NCBI GenBank assembly: GCA_964609615.1
Contig: CAZSRL010000012.1
Location: forward strand, 1-28,975
Reading direction: 5' to 3'
Origin: CAZSRL01 sp964609615
GTDB lineage: Bacteria > Bacillota_I > Bacilli_A > RF39 > UBA660
Length of the DNA stretch: 28,975 bases
Made by a program: the position numbers and the translations under genes. Positions within the stretch are counted from its first letter, which is position 1, and every line of letters starts with the position of its first letter. This document shows positions 16,099-23,551 of the stretch, piece by piece. The notes beneath the pieces are model-generated. The model was not told the DNA's origin, ran no database searches, and was given only the letters and a program-made list of their open reading frames with translations.

Positions 16099-16971
16099 TT
16101 ATTTTTCTTTTATTAAATTCTTACTACAATAATATGTTAATAAGAAATATCCTCCATATACAACAAGCATAAATAATGTTGTTAATAATATATTTGAAGT
16201 TAAATCAATTGAACCTAGTGTTACTAATAATGAATTAATTTCTTTTAAACCAAAATATGCGTGTATTAAAGCTATTACTAACGGAAATAAAAATGTTATT
16301 GCTATACCTATAAATAGTGACTTATTAATCATTTTTTGATCAGCACCTATTTGTGTTAATACTTTATATCTTTTTTTATTATCACTTGATTCTGATAATT
16401 GTCCTATTGCTAAAATAGTTGCACTACTTATAGCAAAAGTTATCCCTAAATATAAACCAATAAATATTGCCATTGTTTTAAGGCCTAAAGTTGATGCTTC
16501 CATTTTTGTTCTAGTTCTATAGTCATGTGCTACTCCACTTTTAACAATTAGTTTTTCAAAGTTATCTTCGGTTTTATCACTTTGTTTATTGTTAATAAAA
16601 TTTCCTACGCAAGATACACTTATCATATCAAGTCCTTTTATTAATTCATCTGTTACAACTACTATTCCATCATTTGATGCTCCTGCTCCATTTTCTATTG
16701 CAGTATTTATTATTTTATCACTAGCAGGTGTTAGTTTTTTTCCATTAACATTAATTGGAGTTTTGTTTTCATAATGATTTTTATATGAATCAACAACTAT
16801 GTCAATATTAGCAAGTAATAAATATTCATTTTTGTTAATATCAATATATTTTTTATTTACAAGTTTAGTAAATTTTTTATATTCAGTTTCACTAATAATT
16901 GTAACATTTCCCTCAAATGAAAATGCATTTCCATATTTTTTTGTTAAATAATCCCTATCTTTTTGTATCAT
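16099..16971 (-). pseudogene. C-terminal half of a BceB/VraG-type ABC permease (remnant)
   Basis: BceB-type permeases export or sense bacitracin-like peptides with a BceA ATPase and a BceRS two-component system; full proteins are about 650 residues. This 290-codon frame holds only part of the extracellular domain and the last FtsX module. It contains SGVAHDYRTRTKMEASTLGLKTMAIFIGLYLGITFAISSATILAIGQLSESSDNKKRYKVLTQIGADQKMINKSLF, which is strongly family-like, and four membrane segments. The N-terminal half, including TM1-4 and most of the sensor domain, is absent. It lies directly after, and overlaps in another frame, a 39-codon response regulator fragment, so it is the right-hand part of a deletion scar. 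There is no ribosome binding site before the first ATG (16971). It is unlikely to be functional. Confidence 0.85.
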
Positions 16972-17074
16972 TAAAACTTGTAATTAAAGATACATTATAA
17001 TTATTATTTTCTAAAAATGTTTTTAATTCGTTTCTTAAATTTTCATCATCTTCTACAATTAATATTTTTTTCAT
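16955..17074 (-). pseudogene. N-terminal fragment of a response regulator (BceR-like)
   Basis: Thirty-nine codons start MKKILIVEDDENLRNELKTF, the first strand, acidic pocket (DD at 9-10) and first helix of a receiver domain. The sequence continues to SLITSF and then stops in TAG at the junction with the permease remnant. AAGGTG and ATG lie 10 nt after dgkA, so the reading start is intact and the fragment is probably still translated. The phosphoacceptor Asp, the rest of the receiver and the DNA-binding domain are gone. Confidence 0.85.
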
Positions 17075-17083
17075 AAATACACC

Positions 17084-17437
17084 TTAAAATATTTTAGGAA
17101 TAAATATTATTAACCCTACTGCGATTGACATTAAAGCACTTATTAAAACAGCTCCTGCGGATATATCTTTTGCTAGTTTTGCTTTTGGGTCAATATTTGG
17201 CATAGCTAAGTTAGTATTAATTTCCATAGCGGTATTAACCATTTCACTACTTATAACAATACCAAAACATACAATACACATTATCCATTCAAAAGAATTT
17301 ATTTTATATATAAAACCTAGTATTATAACAAGTAACATTATTATAAAATGTATCTTCATATTTCTTTCAGATTTAAATGAACCAAACATACCCATAAAAG
17401 CATATTTAAAACTACTTATAATATTTTTATTTTTCAT
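17084..17437 (-). CDS. dgkA: Diacylglycerol/undecaprenol kinase
   Basis: This integral membrane kinase of the DgkA family phosphorylates undecaprenol in Gram-positive bacteria, recycling the lipid carrier of cell-wall synthesis. The 117 residues have an N-terminal amphipathic helix with FKYAFMGMFGSFKSERNMKIH, three membrane segments, the catalytic VISSEMVNTAMEINTN (about 61-76) and DPKAKLAKDISAGAVLISALM (about 83-103). AGGAGGA lies 4 nt before the start. It is followed at once by the response regulator fragment, so before the deletion it probably led an operon with a complete bacitracin-type detoxification system. That pairing makes sense because both act on the undecaprenyl carrier. Confidence 0.93.
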   Translation of the reverse strand: MKNKNIISSFKYAFMGMFGSFKSERNMKIHFIIMLLVIILGFIYKINSFEWIMCIVCFGIVISSEMVNTAMEINTNLAMPNIDPKAKLAKDISAGAVLISALMSIAVGLIIFIPKIF

Positions 17438-17455
17438 ATATTCCTCCTACTTATT

Positions 17456-17494
17456 AAACAAATATATATTTTTTATTTAAATATATATTTGTTT
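17456..17494. promoter_or_regulatory. Long AT-rich hairpin in the dgkA leader
   Basis: A 16-bp perfect inverted repeat (17456-17471 with 17479-17494, 7-nt loop) lies between the likely dgkA start point and its ribosome binding site. On the plus strand it runs into six Ts, but no plus-strand gene ends here. The stem is purely A/T except for one G/C pair. It may protect or regulate the leader. Confidence 0.5.
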
Positions 17495-17504
17495 TTTCTA
17501 TACA

Positions 17505-17521
17505 TATTATAACATTTAATT
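17505..17521 (-). promoter_or_regulatory. dgkA extended -10 region, 17-nt block shared with surface-protein gene
   Basis: On the minus strand this block contains TGTTATAAT (extended -10). The 17 nt of 17505-17521 are identical to 21243-21259 upstream of the large secreted-protein gene. Confidence 0.5.
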
Positions 17522-17559
17522 AGTATAAAAAGAATATTTATATGTTATATTCTTTAAAA

Positions 17560-17585
17560 ATAAAAACAAAGTTTTACTTTGTTTT
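17560..17585 (-). terminator. Terminator of the secreted-protein gene
   Basis: AAAACAAAGT (17563-17572) pairs with ACTTTGTTTT (17576-17585) around TTT, overlapping the stop codon, with a T-rich tract on the minus strand. Confidence 0.85.
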
Positions 17586-20500
17586 ATTTTAATTTATATT
17601 TTCTATAAGTTGACCATGGAGCATATATTGTTTTACCATTTGAATATGTAAATGCTCTAACTTTGTAATAATATGTTTTATTTCTCTTTGTTTTTTTCTT
17701 GTATGAAGAATATTTATAGTTTAATGTTTTAATTACTTTATATCCTTTGTTTTTCTTTGTAGAACGAGCGATTTGATATCCACTTTCTCCAGGTATATTA
17801 CTCCATTTTATTTTTATATATTTTTTACTTGATTTTGTTATTTTTGGTCTACTTATTTGTTTAAGGGTATATATTCCTCCTGAGTAAGAATAATTTAGGG
17901 AATAGAATGTTCCAGCACTATTATTTGTATATGGGATTATTCTATAATAATATATTTTTCCACTAGATAAATTAGAATTATATAAATATGTGTTTGTAGT
18001 TGATCCAATATAAGAATATGCTCCTCCTGTTGATCTATAGATATTATATCCAGTAGCGTTTGTTACACTATTCCAAGTTAATAATATACTATTATATCCA
18101 TACAATCTTTTATTAAATCCATTTATATTATTTAAATATGTTGTTGTGTTTATTGTTGTTGTTTTATCACTATAATATATATTTTGTCCATCATTTATTT
18201 TTGTTTTTATGTAATAATAATATGTTGTCCCAGTTGCTAATGAAGTGTGAGTAAAAGTTGTTGTATTTTTATCTGTTATTTCTTTTATAATTTCATCTTT
18301 GTCATTATATATTACATAACCTGTTGCTCTTGAAATTTTATCCCATGATAAATTTATTGTATTTGTATTTGCATTTGTAATTTTAAAATTATTTGGAGTA
18401 TCTGGATTATTTGTTGTTGATGTTTGAATAGGGCCATATATACTAGGTGTTTGTGAACAAGTTAATTCATTTGCTCCAATACATGATTCTATTTTAATAT
18501 AATAATATTTATCTGTTTCTAACCCATTTAATATTGTATTTAAATCTTCTGTTATTATAGGTGTACTATCAAAACTAATGCTTTCTTGTGGTGTACTAGA
18601 ATTATCAGAATAACCATATGTTATTTTATATTTTGTTACATTTGGTACTTCTTTCCAACTAATTTTTATACTTCCTTCGGTTAATCCTAAAGTGTCATCT
18701 TCTCCAGAATTTATACTAGGAGCATCTAATTTTGGAGTTGCATTTACAATTAATGAATAATCATCACTTTCAGTACCCGATAAAACTGATTTTAATTTGT
18801 AATAATATGTTGTATTTGTAGTTAAGTTAGTATCAGTATATGTTAAATTAGATGTTGTATCAATTAATGAGTATGTTCCATCTTCACTTGTTGAACGATA
18901 TATTTTATATTCAGTAGCACTATTTGCTTTTGTCCAATTTAGTTTAACGCTATTATAAGAGTACTTTACAGCTGTTAATCCAGTTGGGGGTAATAAAGTA
19001 AATGTATTTGTTATTTTTTTCCACTCAGTTGGAATAACGTTTTGATAACCAATATATTCACTTGTATATGAAGTTACTTTTACTCTATAGTAATATGTTC
19101 TATTAATATCAGCAGATGTATCTATAAAACTATATACTTCACCATTTTTTACTAATTCATTCTTTTTACCAGTAGGTTCTCCATATTCAAGTGTTATTTT
19201 ACAACTTTCAGCATTACTTGAATAACAACTTTCTAAATTATTATTATTTTCTAAAATATCATTTGGATTATTTATTGTAGTTCTCTCAATAATATATCTA
19301 TGATCTGGTGCATTTGACTTACTTTCATTCCATGATATTTTTATATTATTATTTCCAGTTGTTTGTGTTTGTATATTTGTAGGTGTTGATGGTCTTACAT
19401 TACCAGAGGTATCAGTTCCATCTAAATTTGTTTCTCCACTTGTATATGAAGAATAATTTAGCGAATATGCTTTACAAATATATCTTCTTCCATTTCCAGT
19501 ATATGTTGGTGCTACATCACTACTTGTTAATTTATATGTATCTGTTGTTGTATTAAGATTATTAATTGTAAAATTATTTTCTCCTACATAATTACTTCCA
19601 TCAATGTAATACCAATTGTAAAAAATATTATCTTCATCTTCTCCAGAAATAGTTGCATTACATTTTAATTTACCACCCTCTATAGGGGTAGTTGCAGTTA
19701 TTCCAGTAGTTGTTACATTTGCACTTCCACTAACTTTACTTCTTTGTATTAAAGTTCCATTTTCTCCATCTGTACATGTTCCTGCAAACGCAGAAGACTC
19801 GGCTTTATCAGTAAATGATATTTTATAACAATATCCTCCTAATGAAGTGTTTGAAGAATACAATTCATCTTCATCATTTGCAGTTCCACCATTTCCTCCA
19901 ATTAGTGTACCTGTTCCTTTTAATTTATTTGCACTCTCATCTGTGATTAAAACACCTGAACCCGCTGTGATATCGGCAGCTGAAACAGAAGCTTTAACAT
20001 TACCTGTATCTCCACCTTTTGCAGTACCATTAATTTCAAGTTCTCCAGTACTTAATGAATAAATACCAAACGCCAGCCCATTTCCTCCACCACCTGCAAA
20101 GTTCCACTGACTATCTCCACCTTTTCCACCTTGAATTAATCCTGATGAATTTACTAAAATATTTGGAGTATTATCTCTTACAATATATATTGCATCTGCT
20201 CCAAAAGAACCACCTACATTTATTCCTGTACCACTTCCACCATTTCCGCCATATACTTTTCCAGAAATATTCATGTTAGTATTTGCAGCAATATCCATTG
20301 CACTTCCTGCACTTTGATTAGTTTCTGCAGATGACATGTATTGTTTTAAAGTTATTGTTGTGTCTCCGCTATTTCCCCCTTTAAGAACTCCATTTGATCC
20401 AATATTAATTGTATTTGAGCCCCCATTATTATGTTCTATTGCATTTCCACCAGCACCAGAGGAATATAATGAAGAACTAGCATGTTCAAAATTAGATTCT

Positions 20501-21219
20501 AAATTACTATTATCTACAAAGTTTCCACCTTTTCCACCTTGAATTAATCCATTTATAACATTTAAACCAAACGTAACATTATGTCCTGCTGCTGGATAAT
20601 AAAATTTATTACCAATTCCATTACCACCTTCACCACTATAATTAATTAATGTTTCACTATCTCCAGAAGATGTTGTATTAAAAACAATATCTGCTCCTGC
20701 TCCTCCAATTATTTGTGCATCATTATCAATTTTAATAGTTCCTAAAGTTCCTTCACAAAGAAATATAGCATTACCACCTTTACCATGAACATCATTTACA
20801 TCAAGTACTTCGGGATTCATAGCATGTCCATCTCCACCAGTTATTTTACCAGTTCCATTAATAGTTAAATCAAAATTACCTGATAATTCTAATGCGTTTT
20901 CTCCATCACTTTCAGCTCCATTTGATGAAGTACTATCCTCTGCATTTAAATTATATCCATTTAAATTAATAATTACTTTATTTACACTACCGCCTAAAGT
21001 TATTTTTAATGCCTCAGTAAGAAAAATATTATTATTTAATGAAATAGTTAAAGTATTACTAGCAGATGTAACTGTTGCTTTATTATCAAGTATAGATTCA
21101 ATAGAAGAAACACTATCATTAGTATTAATACTTCCCCCTATAACAGAATCTGCATTTACATTAAAACTAAATGCTAAACTAAATAATATAAATATAAAAC
21201 CAATAAAAACTTTTTTCAT
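17584..21219 (-). CDS. Large secreted Gly-rich and fibronectin type III repeat protein
   Basis: The 1211-residue product has a Sec signal peptide (1-23, cleavage likely after VNA). Residues 60-450 form a beta-rich repeat region in which short strands alternate with glycine turns such as GKGGN, GEGGN, GAGGN, GGNGGSG and GGNGGT (at least eight, 30-70 residues apart), suggesting a beta-solenoid. An Ig-like segment (about 500-600) follows. Six FN3-like modules come next (about 610-730, 743-830, 833-930, 940-1028, 1030-1115, 1122-1211), with repeated YYYK/YYYR strands. The last module is very Lys/Tyr-rich. There is no LPxTG motif or C-terminal membrane anchor, so it is secreted or held by charge. 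An adhesin or matrix role is inference. The ribosome binding site is weak (only GTGAAGTG-like). Confidence 0.85.
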   Translation of the reverse strand: MKKVFIGFIFILFSLAFSFNVNADSVIGGSINTNDSVSSIESILDNKATVTSASNTLTISLNNNIFLTEALKITLGGSVNKVIINLNGYNLNAEDSTSSNGAESDGENALELSGNFDLTINGTGKITGGDGHAMNPEVLDVNDVHGKGGNAIFLCEGTLGTIKIDNDAQIIGGAGADIVFNTTSSGDSETLINYSGEGGNGIGNKFYYPAAGHNVTFGLNVINGLIQGGKGGNFVDNSNLESNFEHASSSLYSSGAGGNAIEHNNGGSNTINIGSNGVLKGGNSGDTTITLKQYMSSAETNQSAGSAMDIAANTNMNISGKVYGGNGGSGTGINVGGSFGADAIYIVRDNTPNILVNSSGLIQGGKGGDSQWNFAGGGGNGLAFGIYSLSTGELEINGTAKGGDTGNVKASVSAADITAGSGVLITDESANKLKGTGTLIGGNGGTANDEDELYSSNTSLGGYCYKISFTDKAESSAFAGTCTDGENGTLIQRSKVSGSANVTTTGITATTPIEGGKLKCNATISGEDEDNIFYNWYYIDGSNYVGENNFTINNLNTTTDTYKLTSSDVAPTYTGNGRRYICKAYSLNYSSYTSGETNLDGTDTSGNVRPSTPTNIQTQTTGNNNIKISWNESKSNAPDHRYIIERTTINNPNDILENNNNLESCYSSNAESCKITLEYGEPTGKKNELVKNGEVYSFIDTSADINRTYYYRVKVTSYTSEYIGYQNVIPTEWKKITNTFTLLPPTGLTAVKYSYNSVKLNWTKANSATEYKIYRSTSEDGTYSLIDTTSNLTYTDTNLTTNTTYYYKLKSVLSGTESDDYSLIVNATPKLDAPSINSGEDDTLGLTEGSIKISWKEVPNVTKYKITYGYSDNSSTPQESISFDSTPIITEDLNTILNGLETDKYYYIKIESCIGANELTCSQTPSIYGPIQTSTTNNPDTPNNFKITNANTNTINLSWDKISRATGYVIYNDKDEIIKEITDKNTTTFTHTSLATGTTYYYYIKTKINDGQNIYYSDKTTTINTTTYLNNINGFNKRLYGYNSILLTWNSVTNATGYNIYRSTGGAYSYIGSTTNTYLYNSNLSSGKIYYYRIIPYTNNSAGTFYSLNYSYSGGIYTLKQISRPKITKSSKKYIKIKWSNIPGESGYQIARSTKKNKGYKVIKTLNYKYSSYKKKTKRNKTYYYKVRAFTYSNGKTIYAPWSTYRKYKLK

Positions 21220-21242
21220 TACACTTCACTACTTTCTAAAAT

Positions 21243-21259
21243 TATTATAACATTTAATT
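21243..21259 (-). promoter_or_regulatory. Extended -10 region of the secreted-protein gene
   Basis: TGTTATAAT is read on the minus strand (complement of 21244-21252). The surrounding 17 nt are identical to the dgkA promoter block at 17505-17521. Confidence 0.55.
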
Positions 21260-21260
21260 C

Positions 21261-21290
21261 AAAAAAAAGTAATAAAACATATTTTATTAC
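21261..21290 (-). terminator. Terminator of the SIS gene unit
   Basis: GTAATAAAA (21269-21277) pairs with TTTTATTAC (21282-21290) around 4 nt, followed on the minus strand by eight Ts. It lies at the end of the small second frame and not after the SIS stop, so both belong to one transcript. Confidence 0.88.
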
Positions 21291-21424
21291 ATTCTTCCAT
21301 TATAACGATATAACTTTTTTGTTATATCTTTATCATAATCTATTTTAGATAAATCAATATTTTTTTGTTCTGCAATTTGTTTTAATAAATACATTGATTT
21401 TAAAGTTAAATTATAATTATTTAT
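21287..21424 (-). CDS. Short frame after the SIS gene: frameshifted tail or small gene
   Basis: About 45 codons in a different frame follow and overlap the end of the SIS gene. The product (NNYNLTLKSMYLLKQIAEQKNIDLSKIDYDKDITKKLYRYNGRM) looks like a helical tail. Two readings are possible. It may be the true C-terminus of the SIS protein, displaced by a single-base frameshift near 21420-21440. Or it may be a small gene starting at ATA 21424, placed 6 nt after GGAG. The first ATG (21394) has no ribosome binding site. The transcript ends right after it at a good terminator, supporting its being translated in some form. Confidence 0.4.
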   Translation of the reverse strand: MNNYNLTLKSMYLLKQIAEQKNIDLSKIDYDKDITKKLYRYNGRM

Positions 21425-21794
21425 TACTTTCTCCTTTAATAATTTCGTATAACATGTTAGGATTATCCCCATAAGTTAATAAATATTTATATACTGGATA
21501 TTCACTTAAAACATCAACACCATAATTATTACCACTATAACTACTAAGAACAATATTATCATAATTGTTTATATTTTCATATAAAACATCTCTAGGTTCC
21601 ATTACTTTACAAAAACAATTATTCTTTTCACTAAGAACTAATGAGAAAAAATCCGCCACTACTTTTGAGCCACCACTACCAACACATAAAGTATTACCTT
21701 CTATATTTTCTAGTGTAGTTTTTATTCTTTTTAAATCACTTGAATTCAAAGTATCAAATACTCTATCCTCTAACATATCAAAATTTTCTTCCAT
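21417..21794 (-). CDS. SIS-domain (sugar isomerase-like) protein, possibly truncated
   Basis: SIS domains bind phosphosugars in isomerases and in regulators. The 125 residues have a helical start, then NTLCVGSGGSKVVADFFSLVLSE (strand, glycine loop and helix typical of SIS), a second strand, and NIVLSSYSGNNYGVDVL (the conserved S-x-S-G-x-x loop). It ends soon after the fourth strand, YLLTYGD, so the usual C-terminal helices are missing or lie in the next frame. I place the start at 21794, where ATG follows GGAGGT; an in-frame TTG 12 nt upstream lies within that site. Stand-alone SIS proteins of this size are rare, which favours a frameshift. Confidence 0.65.
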   Translation of the reverse strand: MEENFDMLEDRVFDTLNSSDLKRIKTTLENIEGNTLCVGSGGSKVVADFFSLVLSEKNNCFCKVMEPRDVLYENINNYDNIVLSSYSGNNYGVDVLSEYPVYKYLLTYGDNPNMLYEIIKGESNK

Positions 21795-21851
21795 TTTTAC
21801 CTCCAAAACATTAAGTATTATTCTATAACATTTTTCATTAACTTATAATAT

Positions 21852-21885
21852 AAAAAGATTTATTTTAATTCAAATAAATCTTTTT
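21852..21885. terminator. Terminator of the Abi-ATL gene
   Basis: A 14-bp perfect stem (21852-21865 with 21872-21885) with a 6-nt loop overlaps the stop codon and has Ts on both sides. Confidence 0.88.
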
Positions 21886-22999
21886 CATAATCTTTTACAA
21901 AATATTTAATATTCTTATTTCCTTTAGTTCCAATTTTAAAGCCTTCCTTTTCAAGCATTTGTTTTTGAGCTTCTACTCCACCAGGATACTTAGGATTAAG
22001 TTCTCCATCTGTCTTTAATATTCTCCAGTATGGAGTTATATCATCTTCTCTTTGATATGATGCCCATGCACATATATTAATAAATATACCAGCAGTTAAA
22101 GGACAAGTTACATCAACATTATGTTTTTTAGCAACATACTTTCTTATTTCAGATGTAGTTAATAACTTGCCACTAGGTACCATCTTCATTATTTCATTAT
22201 ACTCTGGTGGAGGAGCTATTACCATTTTTTCTCCTCCCCATTTTTCACTAGCCTCTTTTCCTATGCCACAATTTTGTAAAAAATAAACTATTTTATAATC
22301 TGGTTTATTTGGATTGTCTTTTTTATCTAATTCTGCTAAAACACATGTATTGTGTGCTACAGCATTTCTTAATTTTACTATTTCTCTTAATATAAACACA
22401 TTTTTATTTTCATCTATCAATTTATATTTTTTAGTATAAAATTCATAAAAATTAACTAATTCTCCAAATGTTATTATTTCTAAAAATTCCCAAATAGGAA
22501 TATTTTTTATGCTACTATTTTGATCTAAATCATATTTAGAAAAAATATCTTTATAATAATTATTTCCAACTTTTTTAAAAATGCTTTTATGAACTTTCTG
22601 TGGAAAATTTTTATCATTATAATCTTTTTTTAAGTATAAATTTACTATTCTATAACCATCTTCTTGTTCTATTGACTCTATTTTATTTAAAATTTTTATT
22701 TTCAAATAATGTTCTATGTCAATAATTAATTTAAACAAAGCCAATCTTAATCTCATATCAATTATGGAAAGGTCCTTTAAGTATGCAAAATCTAAATCAA
22801 TATATTTTCCTTTCAAATCACCTTCATAATATTTTTGAAAATTATTTCTATATGATGTTAAATTGAAATAATTATTGTTTTTTCGAAGATAGTCCTCCGC
22901 AATATTTTCTGATATAATATTAAATGTTATGTTTTTCTTTTTTAAATATTCTATCATTTCATCTACACGCATAATTGGACGTAATATGTCTTTTTTCAT
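21860..22999 (-). CDS. Abi_2/HEPN protein fused to an alkyltransferase-like (ATL) domain
   Basis: Residues 1 to about 225 match the Abi_2 (AbiD/AbiF) abortive-infection family: MRLRLALFKLIIDIEHYLK (about 82-100), IPIWEFLEIITFGELVNFY (about 167-185) and the HEPN RNase motif RNAVAH (R211-H216, RX4H). Residues from about 250 match the MGMT-family alkyltransferase-like proteins: KWGGEKMVIAPPPEY, SGKLLTTSEIRKYVAKKHNVDVTCP, and ITPYWRILKTDGELNPKYPGGVEAQKQML. The MGMT PCHR active-site motif reads PYWR here (323-326), so the alkyl-accepting Cys is replaced by Tyr. That is a binding, not repairing, form. Abi_2 proteins usually run 80-100 residues past RX4H; here ATL sequence takes that place. Start at 22999 with AAGGTGA. 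It is followed by its own terminator. Confidence 0.75.
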   Translation of the reverse strand: MKKDILRPIMRVDEMIEYLKKKNITFNIISENIAEDYLRKNNNYFNLTSYRNNFQKYYEGDLKGKYIDLDFAYLKDLSIIDMRLRLALFKLIIDIEHYLKIKILNKIESIEQEDGYRIVNLYLKKDYNDKNFPQKVHKSIFKKVGNNYYKDIFSKYDLDQNSSIKNIPIWEFLEIITFGELVNFYEFYTKKYKLIDENKNVFILREIVKLRNAVAHNTCVLAELDKKDNPNKPDYKIVYFLQNCGIGKEASEKWGGEKMVIAPPPEYNEIMKMVPSGKLLTTSEIRKYVAKKHNVDVTCPLTAGIFINICAWASYQREDDITPYWRILKTDGELNPKYPGGVEAQKQMLEKEGFKIGTKGNKNIKYFVKDYEKDLFELK

Positions 23000-23149
23000 T
23001 ATTGTAAATCACCTTCATTCTAATTCAATATCAATAGCATATCATATTTTTTACGTTTTTGCTCAACAGTTCAAATTTTTCGGACACTTTATGTTTGTTA
23101 TTTTTATTTTTAAACCGTGATAAATTGTAACTGTTTCATTTCTTTTTCT

Positions 23150-23551
23150 TTATTGTATCTCCACATTAACTAGATCCTCTAGTTTTATCTTGGTGTTATC
23201 TATTAATGTAATTGTTTTATATATCATATCTATTTTTTTTATGTTGTTTGTTATAGTTATATATTTTCCTCCTGTTTTTTTGTTATCTTTTTGATAGTAA
23301 GTTATTGTTATTATTGGTTGTTCTTTTATATGTTTTTGTATTGTTTGTAGTTTTTCATTTATATGTTGTTTTGCTTGTTCTTCTAGTTCTATTTTGTTTT
23401 TTGTTTGTCTTGCAGTTTCTTTTATTTCATCATCGTAACTTGTAAGAGCGGCGAATGGAGCAAATTGAGCTGATCTTTCATATAGGGTCATTGGTTTATG
23501 TATTTTACTTTTATGGTGAACGTTGTTAATAATATCTTCATATTTTTTCAT
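23150..23551 (-). CDS. YolD-like protein, partner of UvrX
   Basis: YolD-like proteins of unknown biochemical role are encoded next to Y-family UvrX polymerases in Bacilli and their mobile elements. The 133 residues carry the family hallmark KPMTLYERSAQFAPFAALTSYDDEI (about 19-43), a Lys/Glu/Gln-rich helix (44-75) and a C-terminal beta domain. The start ATG overlaps the uvrX stop (ATGA), with AGGAGG in the end of uvrX, so the two are co-translated and share the LexA-type promoter. No clear terminator is seen in the 150 nt after it before the Abi gene. Confidence 0.85.
   Translation of the reverse strand: MKKYEDIINNVHHKSKIHKPMTLYERSAQFAPFAALTSYDDEIKETARQTKNKIELEEQAKQHINEKLQTIQKHIKEQPIITITYYQKDNKKTGGKYITITNNIKKIDMIYKTITLIDNTKIKLEDLVNVEIQ

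Noticed and set aside
17456..17494. Plus-strand terminator
   Set aside because: No plus-strand gene ends within several kilobases upstream, so a leader hairpin of dgkA is a better reading.
19847..20542. Plus-strand Pro-rich frames inside the secreted protein gene
   Set aside because: They are antisense to Gly-rich codons, which read as Pro on the other strand; no start signals.
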